64,000 nucleotides of DNA from Streptomyces olivochromogenes (GTDB lineage: Bacteria; Actinomycetota; Actinomycetes; Streptomycetales; Streptomycetaceae): the NCBI RefSeq assembly GCF_001514115.1, contig NZ_KQ948473.1, positions 96,234 through 160,233 on the forward strand. The letters run 5' to 3'. Positions 57,446 to 64,000 of this stretch are shown in pieces. The notes below the pieces were generated by a model that was not told the origin of the DNA, searched no databases, and saw only the letters and a list, made by a program, of their open reading frames with translations. How positions within the stretch are numbered: position 1 is the stretch's first letter; every line of letters begins with the position of its first letter. Both the position numbers and the translations under genes were made by a program.

Positions 57446-58144
57446 TCACCGATTGGCGTACAGCTCGTCCAGTCCGCCCGAGAGCGCGGCGCGTACCTGG
57501 CGGGTGACCTCGTCGACCAGCACTTCGGGTTCATCATTGAGCAGCCCCGTCATCGTCGCCTCGGCCACGTCGCCCGCAAGGATTTTCGGGGAGTCGACGT
57601 CCGACGCCAGGTCGGTGTCGACATAGCCGGCATGCACACCGACCACCAGCGTGCCCTGCTCCCGCAGTGCCAGCCGGAAGGCGTTCGTCAGCGACCATTG
57701 AGCGGACTTGGAGGCCGCGTAGCTCGGAAACTGCCGATTGGCCACCCACGACGCCACGGACAACATGTTCACCAGCGCTCCCCCGCCGTTGGCGGCCAAC
57801 ACGGGCGCGAACGCACGCGAGACAGCCCAGGTGCCGAAGTAGTTGACCTCCATCTCGCGCCTGGCGCCGTCCAATGAGCCCTCCAGGAGCGACGGGCCAC
57901 CTGTGACCCCGGCGTTGTTGATGACGATGCTGACATCATCGGCGGCACGTGCGGCCGCGGCGACCTGCTCCTCGTCGGTGACGTCCAGCCGCAACGGAGT
58001 GAGGCCGGAGGCCAGGACTGCCTTCGGGTCCCGGACACCGGCGTAGACCTTGGCTGCGCCGTGAGCAAGCAGGGCCTCCGTGAAGGCCATTCCGATGCCA
58101 CGGTTGGCTCCTGTGACAAGGGCTACCGAACCGTTGATGTCCAT
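57446..58144 (-). CDS. SDR-family oxidoreductase
   Basis: 232 residues: TGANRGIG cofactor motif, NNAGVTGG, catalytic Ser in LSVASWV and YAASKSAQ. Substrate unknown. Start at MDINGS with GGAAG eight bases upstream. It stands alone, with no partner gene nearby. Confidence 0.88.
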   Translation of the reverse strand: MDINGSVALVTGANRGIGMAFTEALLAHGAAKVYAGVRDPKAVLASGLTPLRLDVTDEEQVAAAARAADDVSIVINNAGVTGGPSLLEGSLDGARREMEVNYFGTWAVSRAFAPVLAANGGGALVNMLSVASWVANRQFPSYAASKSAQWSLTNAFRLALREQGTLVVGVHAGYVDTDLASDVDSPKILAGDVAEATMTGLLNDEPEVLVDEVTRQVRAALSGGLDELYANR

Positions 58145-58153
58145 GATCATCAC

Positions 58154-58497
58154 TTCCGTCAGTGAAAGCGGAGGACCCCCTTCTTCAAGGCTAGTACTCC
58201 AGCCGCACTGCTCTATTTCTCCTGGTCAACGGCCTGGCGGTGGGGAGCGTAGCGAGGGTTCGGCATGGGCGAGACGGTCTTGGACCGGCCCATAGCGCTC
58301 CCACCCACGTGTGCCTGCGCCGCAGTGGCACCGCTATGGTCCGGCACCCCCGTCGTCATCGCATTCGCCACCGGCGGGCATCCACCGAGCAGTCGTCTTC
58401 GGTGATGTATGGATCTCCGAACTCGCGGGGTTACGAGATTTCTGCCCCGCACTTCGATCGTCCCCCTCTATCCCCTCGTACGCCACCTGATCCGGTC
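58154..58497. other. Gap with no convincing gene
   Basis: 344 bases. Short frames exist but have no ribosome site or recognisable content. It marks the transition to the accessory region. Confidence 0.5.
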
Positions 58498-58974
58498 CTA
58501 CTCACGTGTCGCGCCCTCCGGCCACAACACGCGGACCGGGACCCCGTTCCGTTCGGCGTAGGACACCACATCGGCAGTGCCCCCATACCCCCACGCCGGC
58601 TTCCCGTCCCAGACGGCGAACAGTTCCTCGACCAAGCCGACCAGGATCTCGCTGGCCACCATGTGCGCGTCCGAGTCCGACGCCGTCTTACCCGTGTGAT
58701 GCACCCGTGCCGCACGGCGCATCAACTCGTCGTAGACCGGCCAGTGACTTTCCGGGAGACCTTCGCGGTACTGCTCGGCGGGAACAACGACTTCGAGCTC
58801 CCCGCCGTACTTCAGCACCGCCTCCGCGAACCACGCATCCGGACCATCCGCAATGCACGAGACCCCCACCAGTTCAGCCGCATCGATTTCACGAACAGCC
58901 CCTTCAAGAAGCTGGCGAACCTGCCGCTCAACGTCTCGACTCAGACCTCGATGCCCGGTGATCCCCACACGCAT
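58498..58974 (-). CDS. SLOG-like predicted nucleotide-binding protein
   Basis: 158 residues with a Rossmann-like start MRVGITGHRGLS, SCIADGPDAWFAEAV and LFAVWDGKPAWGYGGTADVV, as in YpsA/DprA-related SLOG proteins that bind nucleotides. ATG has GGAGGGGG upstream, so it is a real gene. SLOG proteins occur in defence and signalling contexts; that assignment is from fold resemblance only. Confidence 0.65.
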   Translation of the reverse strand: MRVGITGHRGLSRDVERQVRQLLEGAVREIDAAELVGVSCIADGPDAWFAEAVLKYGGELEVVVPAEQYREGLPESHWPVYDELMRRAARVHHTGKTASDSDAHMVASEILVGLVEELFAVWDGKPAWGYGGTADVVSYAERNGVPVRVLWPEGATRE

Positions 58975-59087
58975 GACCGATCCCCCTCCTACAGGTAGAC
59001 GCCATGAAGGCGTTCATCGAAATCCCGTACCACCTTGGGCAGTGACGACAAGGACGGCGACCGGCGGACCTCCAGGGCTTCGATGGC

Positions 59088-59412
59088 TCAGTGCCCGCGT
59101 GCGCGTTCCGCCAGGTCGGCGGGTGTCGCCTGGTGGGCTGTCAGGCTGGCGACCACGTGGACGCGTTCAAGCGACACCATTCCGGTGCGCACCGTGCGCC
59201 GTCGGCGGAAGAATCGCGAGCACCACAGGGATGTGACAGTCGGGGAGGACGCCTCACGGGTGCGGACCGATAGTGCACCGCGGACGATGGACTCCCTGAG
59301 AAACCTGGCCGTCGGCGTGCTCCGCCTAGCGGGGCGGGACAACATCGCCGAGGGCCTACGCCATCACGGACGGGACATGACCCGGCCGATGGCAACCCTC
59401 GGACCCACGTGA
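59088..59412. pseudogene. ISAs1-family transposase relic with internal inversion
   Basis: Minus strand 59206-59088 encodes SLERVHVVASLTAHQATPADLAE, a segment from ISAs1 transposases. Directly beside it the plus strand 59212-59412 encodes the following segment, NREHHRDVTVGEDAS to GLRHHGRDMTRPMATLG, the usual C-terminus. The two pieces are in opposite orientation with the joint at about 59209, so an internal piece has flipped in place. The rest of the element is missing. The 600-base gap 58975-59576 holds nothing else recognised. Confidence 0.75.
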
Positions 59413-59540
59413 TCATTCCCGGCTGATCACGAGAACGACGGAGCCCTGCGCCTCCGACACCTGCACGTGCGCTGGGAACCACGCACCAACACCCGCGGAG
59501 CCTTCCGCGAACTCGCCTGCTGGCTCAGCACCAACACAAC

Positions 59541-59570
59541 TCAAGTCACTGCCTTGGTAGTTGTTAGAGT
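59541..59570 (+). promoter_or_regulatory. Probable leaderless promoter of the SRA nuclease gene
   Basis: -10-like TAGAGT at 59565-59570 ends six bases before the ATG. A weak -35 region (TCAAGT) lies about 17 bases upstream. No ribosome site precedes the ATG. Confidence 0.5.
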
Positions 59571-59576
59571 CATGAC

Positions 59577-60689
59577 ATGGAGACAAAAGTTGACACGATC
59601 GTTCCTGGAAATGTACGCACGCGAGCAGAGATCATCCAGGCGTTCGGAGGAAGCACGCAGGGCGGCATATGCCCCTCAATCGAAAAGCGTAGCGTCAACC
59701 TCTACTCGGACCCCACCGTCGGAGAGGCCAACGGCTACTACGACGGTTGGCTGGCAGAGGAAGACGACCTGGGGCCCACCTTCGAGTACACCGGGGCTGG
59801 AAAGTCTGGCAACCAGACGTTCGCCGGATCCGCTGGCACAGGCAACCGAGCCATCCTGCGCCACGCCGAACAGGGCCGCACATTACGAGTTTTCACACAG
59901 GTCGGCCGGGTCCCCAAAAGCGACACCAAGACGCATCGATACCTCGGGGAATTCACTCTGGACGCATTGGAACCTTATGTGTGGCGCAGAGTGCACGGCG
60001 AGGATGGAAAACAACGCAATGTAATTGTTTTTCGCCTTCGACCGGACGGGGAAGTCCAGCACTCGTCAAAGAACCTAATCCCACCTGCAAAAGAGACCAC
60101 ATGGGAACTCATCCCATTCGAGGTAGTTACTGCAGCGACCCTTCAAACCGATCCTGCAACTACTGGGGCGCTGCCAACTTCCAAGCAGCGTAGGAAATCC
60201 AGCTCTTTGCGAAAGGCTAACGAGAACGCCGCTACCAGCGGCACGTTCGTCACTCCGGAGGCCTTCAATAAGAAGATGAGTCTTCGCGCGTCAGCCGCAG
60301 CCCACATCGCTGTGCGCCGTGAAGCCGAGCTGACGCGCACCTACATGGCCTATCTTAAATCTATGGGACGCAAGACTGGCGCCTTCCAGATTAAAGTCAA
60401 GGGTCTTACGTCCACTCTGAGGACAGATCTCTATGACGCAACGGAACACGTACTCTACGAAGCTAAGGGATCTAGTGCCCGCGAGGACGTAAGGATGGCT
60501 CTCGGTCAGATTCTGGACTACAGCCGCTATGTGCGAACTAAGGACCACGCAGAGCCACCCAAGCGCGTCATCCTCCTCCCCGAAGAACCTGATCTGGATA
60601 TGTTCGATCTGTGCGAATCATACGGGGTGGAAATAGTTTACAGATCGGAAAATGGTAGCTTCATCGGAGAATCCGTACCAGCCGAATAA
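59577..60689 (+). CDS. ScoMcrA-like SRA domain plus PD-(D/E)XK nuclease
   Basis: 370 residues. N-terminal part (about 10-165; GGSTQGGICPSIEKRSVNLYS, NGYYDGW, FEYTGAGKSGNQTF) resembles the SRA-type domain of the Streptomyces McrA endonuclease that reads modified or phosphorothioate DNA. The C-terminal part (about 230-365) has a PD-(D/E)XK site, DLYDATEHVLYEAKG, where McrA has HNH. Probably a modification-dependent (type IV-like) restriction enzyme. Codon use is less GC-rich than the neighbours, suggesting transfer. Convergent with the DUF6602 gene, 18 bases apart. Confidence 0.78.
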   Translation: METKVDTIVPGNVRTRAEIIQAFGGSTQGGICPSIEKRSVNLYSDPTVGEANGYYDGWLAEEDDLGPTFEYTGAGKSGNQTFAGSAGTGNRAILRHAEQGRTLRVFTQVGRVPKSDTKTHRYLGEFTLDALEPYVWRRVHGEDGKQRNVIVFRLRPDGEVQHSSKNLIPPAKETTWELIPFEVVTAATLQTDPATTGALPTSKQRRKSSSLRKANENAATSGTFVTPEAFNKKMSLRASAAAHIAVRREAELTRTYMAYLKSMGRKTGAFQIKVKGLTSTLRTDLYDATEHVLYEAKGSSAREDVRMALGQILDYSRYVRTKDHAEPPKRVILLPEEPDLDMFDLCESYGVEIVYRSENGSFIGESVPAE

Positions 60690-60707
60690 ATCTTCTGAGC
60701 CTTCTAC

Positions 60708-61553
60708 TCATAAGCCCTCCAACATCTTAGGGGGCCTACCTACGGGAGTCATGCGCCATCGACGTGAAATGACGCCAAGGCGAGCGGCTCCCGCATACGG
60801 CACGAGGTCGATCGGGTTCATCCAGGCATCAGAAAAGTGAATGTTCAAGTGTAGCGCGAGAGCTAAGAGAATGTCCTGAGATGTATCCGTATCGATTTGC
60901 GCGAGTAGAGACCCCGGCCCGGGCGAACGCTCTAGAAGGCGACTGTCAGGGTTCTGCCATTGCAGATGCCCTTTACCTAGCACCCACACGCTATCAGGCC
61001 ATTCGAATGGAGGCCGATTTTGACACCAGTCCATAAGATGGCTACCGATGGTCTCTAATTTCAGACTATCAAAAGCGACGATGATTCCAGAGGTTGGGAA
61101 AAAGTCGTAGACTTTCCCATACGCCGACGTTTTCCGCGGTATAAGGCCAGGCGTCGGACGATAGGAACCCTTCGACATGTGCCGCAATTTACTGATCTTG
61201 TTACACGCGTCTACGAGTTGTTCCTTATCTAGTTTGGTCTTCACTTCAACGACGCCATAAACGCACTCATTTGGGAGGATCCGGTACCCGTTCAGAGTGG
61301 TGAAGGGTGGGGTTCCTCGATCCGCGAGAACGATGTCACATTGAGGAGAGGTCTCACCTGAGGCAGTGATGATTTCGGCATTATGTACCGTTTCCACGTG
61401 GGATGGTAAATAGCTAGCGAGAAACTCGCGAACCAGAGCTTCTCGGGAGGTGCCCGCTTCGCCGTTGTGGCTGAAATTCCTTGATTGCTCAAAATCTGCA
61501 CGCATTCGCATGGCAACTGAGCCGAGTATTCTTCCAAGTTTCTCTTGAGGCAT
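60708..61553 (-). CDS. DUF6602-like putative PD-(D/E)XK protein
   Basis: 281 residues: NGEAGTSREALVREFLASYLP, CDIVLADRG and VYGVVEVKTKLDK read as a PD-(D/E)XK-type core (Asp, then Glu-x-Lys). The family is a domain of unknown function often near defence genes. Lower GC than the flanks. A -10-like TAGAAT lies six bases before the ATG, so it is probably leaderless. Partner or substrate unknown. Confidence 0.7.
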   Translation of the reverse strand: MPQEKLGRILGSVAMRMRADFEQSRNFSHNGEAGTSREALVREFLASYLPSHVETVHNAEIITASGETSPQCDIVLADRGTPPFTTLNGYRILPNECVYGVVEVKTKLDKEQLVDACNKISKLRHMSKGSYRPTPGLIPRKTSAYGKVYDFFPTSGIIVAFDSLKLETIGSHLMDWCQNRPPFEWPDSVWVLGKGHLQWQNPDSRLLERSPGPGSLLAQIDTDTSQDILLALALHLNIHFSDAWMNPIDLVPYAGAARLGVISRRWRMTPVGRPPKMLEGL

Positions 61554-61559
61554 GAAATG

Positions 61560-61565
61560 ATTCTA
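61560..61565 (-). promoter_or_regulatory. Probable leaderless promoter of the DUF6602 gene
   Basis: TAGAAT on the minus strand, six bases from the ATG at 61553; TTGACT lies just upstream but too close to be its -35. No ribosome site is present. Confidence 0.45.
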
Positions 61566-61796
61566 GGGTAGTCAACGGGTTTCTGCAGCTAAGAAAGGAA
61601 ACCCAGCCGGGGACGGGGTCGGTCGGGTCCCAAGCGTCACCTAATCACCGATGGGCTCGGCACGGCTCTCGCGGCGATCGTGCTTCTGTCCGCCGAAGCA
61701 CAGTTGGGTACGTCCAGTGGTCGGCCATAGCCTGCCCACTGTCAGTGGCATCTGTTACACATGGCCACAGCTGTCTGAGCGATCAAGGGAGCCAGA

Positions 61797-64000
61797 GTGT
61801 CCGAGCCGGGGGATCTGACGCAGCCTGCCGTGGGGGTGTATGAGGAGCTCATCACGGTGCGCTTCGAGCAAAAGTTGAAGGAGTTCTCGAGCCTCGGGTG
61901 GCATCCGACGAGCGACTCGGTAGGAGCCGAGTCCGTTCCCCATGTTCTGGCAAGACACATCGCCCGGACGGTGCGCCGCGTTCTGCAGAGTCTCCCTGCC
62001 GAGGAGCGGGTATACGCGGCGAACCACATCCTTGAGTCCATCAGCACCCTCGACGGAGCACGGGAGTGGGTGGATCTCGTGGCCGCAGGACCTCGCCAAC
62101 TTCTCGCGCTGACAAAGCAAGAGGCGCCCGGCGTCTTCGCTGTCCGTCCAGCCACCCCTCTGTCCGATACGGCTCTGATCACCAACTCCCCGGACGATCC
62201 AAGCCTCGGCTTTGAGCTTCGTGCAGAGCTCGCCACAGCCGACCACGTGGACTTGCTCTGCGCCTTCGTTAAGTGGCACGGGCTACGCATCATCGAGCAG
62301 TCGCTCAGAGCAGCTCATGAACGGAACGTTCCCATACGTGTCATCACGACGACCTACATCGGGGCGACTGAACGACGGGCGCTGGACAGGCTGGTGCGGG
62401 AGTTCAACGCCAAGGTCAAGGTCAACTACGAAACGCGGACGACGCGTCTCCACGCCAAGGCGTGGCTCTTCCGTCGCAACAGTGGATACGACACTGCCTA
62501 TGTCGGTAGCTCGAACCTCTCCAAGGCCGCATTGCTCGACGGCTTGGAGTGGAACGTCCGGCTGTCGTCCATCGCCACGCCTGACGTACTGCGGAAATTC
62601 GATGCGACCTTCGACGCCTACTGGAACGACCCGTCATTCGAGACGTACGACCCTGATGCTGACGGCACCAGGCTCCAGGAGGCGTTGGCCATCGCGGGCG
62701 GTACATCGTCCATCGCAGCCGCGGACCGCAAGATCACTCTGTCCGGCCTTGAGGTACGCCCATACCCGCACCAGCGCGACATGCTAGAACGACTGGACGT
62801 AGAGCGAGAGGTGCACGACCGGCACCGGAATCTCCTAGTTGCCGCGACGGGGACCGGGAAGACGGTAATGGCCGCGCTCGATTACAAGAACCTGTGTAAG
62901 AAATACGGCCGGGATCTGCGCCTGCTGTTCGTCGCCCACCGCAAGGAAATCCTGCAACAGTCGATGCGGACTTACCAAGACGTCTTGGTGGATGCAAACT
63001 TCGGCGAGTCACTCCACAGTGGGGAGATCCCGGAGCGCTGGACCCACGTCTTTGCCAGCGTTCAGTCCCTTAATGCTAGGGCACTGGATCAGCTCGACGC
63101 CGGCCACTTCGACGTGATCGTGATCGATGAATTCCACCACGGCACATCACCGACGTACCGAAAGATTGTTGATCACTTCCGGCCGATGGAGCTACTGGGA
63201 CTGACCGCGACGCCTGAGCGCATGGACGGTAGGAACATCCAGGACGAGTTCTTCGGCGGGCGCATCGCTGCCGAGATGCGCCTGTGGGAGGCCCTGGAGA
63301 ACGAGCTCCTCAGCCCTTTCCACTACTTCGGAATCAGCGACAACACCGACTTGAGTGCAGTGGAGTGGAAGCGCGGCGCCTATGACGACGCCGCCCTGAG
63401 CAACGTCCTGACCGGCAATGACGCGCGGGCGCGACTCATCGTGAAGGCCGTGGAGGAGAAGCTCGTCGAGCCCAGCGCCATGCGGGCGCTGGGCTTCTGC
63501 GTCTCGGTCGCGCATGCCCACTTCATGGCCGAGTACTTCCGTTCCGCCGGTCTGAACGCCGTGGCCCTCTCCGGCGAGACTCCGACCGAACAGCGTAGAC
63601 AAGCCCTCGCTGACCTCAAGTCCGGCGCCTTGCAAGTGATCTTCTCCGTGGACCTCTTCAATGAGGGACTCGACATCCCCGACGTAGACACCCTGCTCTT
63701 CTTGCGCCCCACCTCCAGTGCAACCCTGTTCCTCCAACAGCTCGGCCGAGGTCTTCGCCGGAGCGAGAACAAAGCAGTGCTCACAGTGCTCGACTTCATC
63801 GGACAGCACCGCAAGGAGTTCCGCTTCGAAAACCAGTTCCGGGCCCTGACGAACCTCACCCGCAAACGGCTCCTGGACAACATCGAGCATGGCTTCCCGC
63901 AACTTCCCTCCGGTTGCCAGATCATCCTTGAGGAGAAGGCCAAGAAGGCCGTCATCGACAACATCAAGGATCAGATCGGTGTCAACGTCACCGCCCTAGC
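61797..64000 (+). CDS. PLD-like/DEAD-box helicase, DUF3427 type (3' end outside window)
   Basis: At least 734 residues, open at the right edge. N-terminal part (about 120-300) is phospholipase D-like (RLHAKAWLFRR, YVGSSNLSKAAL). Helicase core: AATGTGKT (about 347), VIVIDEFHH (about 443), GLTATPERMDG, and QQLGRGLRR. The end reads LDFIGQHRKEFRFENQFRAL, typical of helicases followed by a DUF3427 domain, which would lie outside. GTG 61797 has AAGGGAG upstream. Probably a defence or DNA-repair helicase. The 243-base gap before it contains no gene. Confidence 0.82.
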   Translation, partial: MSEPGDLTQPAVGVYEELITVRFEQKLKEFSSLGWHPTSDSVGAESVPHVLARHIARTVRRVLQSLPAEERVYAANHILESISTLDGAREWVDLVAAGPRQLLALTKQEAPGVFAVRPATPLSDTALITNSPDDPSLGFELRAELATADHVDLLCAFVKWHGLRIIEQSLRAAHERNVPIRVITTTYIGATERRALDRLVREFNAKVKVNYETRTTRLHAKAWLFRRNSGYDTAYVGSSNLSKAALLDGLEWNVRLSSIATPDVLRKFDATFDAYWNDPSFETYDPDADGTRLQEALAIAGGTSSIAAADRKITLSGLEVRPYPHQRDMLERLDVEREVHDRHRNLLVAATGTGKTVMAALDYKNLCKKYGRDLRLLFVAHRKEILQQSMRTYQDVLVDANFGESLHSGEIPERWTHVFASVQSLNARALDQLDAGHFDVIVIDEFHHGTSPTYRKIVDHFRPMELLGLTATPERMDGRNIQDEFFGGRIAAEMRLWEALENELLSPFHYFGISDNTDLSAVEWKRGAYDDAALSNVLTGNDARARLIVKAVEEKLVEPSAMRALGFCVSVAHAHFMAEYFRSAGLNAVALSGETPTEQRRQALADLKSGALQVIFSVDLFNEGLDIPDVDTLLFLRPTSSATLFLQQLGRGLRRSENKAVLTVLDFIGQHRKEFRFENQFRALTNLTRKRLLDNIEHGFPQLPSGCQIILEEKAKKAVIDNIKDQIGVNVTAL

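Overview
The window is chromosomal DNA from a Streptomyces-like actinomycete. The evidence is very high GC with GC-rich third codon positions, frequent GTG/TTG starts, 4-bp ATGA/GTGA gene overlaps, the cslA-glxA-GH6 apical-glycan locus, class E and class F sortases, and dispersed GGGGCGCGGGGAACT-type repeats. All positions, motifs and domain limits were read by eye from the sequence. No database search was run, so family names rest on recognised motifs.

Layout. 1-7.2 kb: a 5'-truncated D-2-hydroxyacid dehydrogenase, an amidase, a DUF3830 protein, an ehuBCDA-like polar amino acid/ectoine-type ABC importer and an IclR regulator. 7.28 kb: tRNA-Lys(CTT). 7.4-24.9 kb: a compact minus-strand PKS/NRPS cluster. 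In order of transcription it holds an acyl-CoA ligase, a coupled 34-codon ORF, an MFS exporter, a KS-AT-ACP PKS, an aminotransferase-luciferase-like monooxygenase-C-PCP-C hybrid, an M18 aminopeptidase, a type II thioesterase, an SDR and a terminal A-PCP protein. 24.9-29.1 kb: a DUF3592 protein, an AA10 LPMO, an SPFH protein and an NlpC/P60 hydrolase, followed by a second, identical tRNA-Lys. 29.9-35 kb: cslA, glxA and a GH6 lipoprotein. 35-45.5 kb: a class F sortase, a secreted protein, a HAD-IIA phosphatase, a phosphonate (2-aminoethylphosphonate-type) import and catabolism operon with its GntR regulator, and an LAXTG surface protein. 45.7-55.4 kb: a ROK regulator diverging from a Gfo/Idh/MocA oxidoreductase, an FAH-family hydrolase, a YidC paralogue, an HxlR regulator diverging from an MFS pump, a class E sortase and a SEC-C protein. 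55.7-58.1 kb: a membrane-tethered phosphate-binding-like protein and an SDR. 58.5-64 kb: an accessory region of lower GC with a SLOG-like protein, a rearranged ISAs1 relic, an SRA-PD-(D/E)XK nuclease, a DUF6602 nuclease-like protein and a PLD/DEAD helicase cut by the window end.

The most interesting system is the 7.4-24.9 kb cluster. Its domain order (ligase, one malonyl-type PKS extension, beta-amination, luciferase-like hydroxylation, peptide extension, Thr-like A domain) is the logic used for 3-amino-2-hydroxy-acyl peptides such as the cyanobacterial microginins, which are aminopeptidase inhibitors. An M18 aminopeptidase gene lies six bases after the hybrid synthase gene, which suggests a self-resistance or target-duplicate role. 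The second region of interest is the defence-like island at the right end. There two nuclease genes have a -10-like hexamer exactly six bases before the ATG, so they are probably transcribed as leaderless messages.
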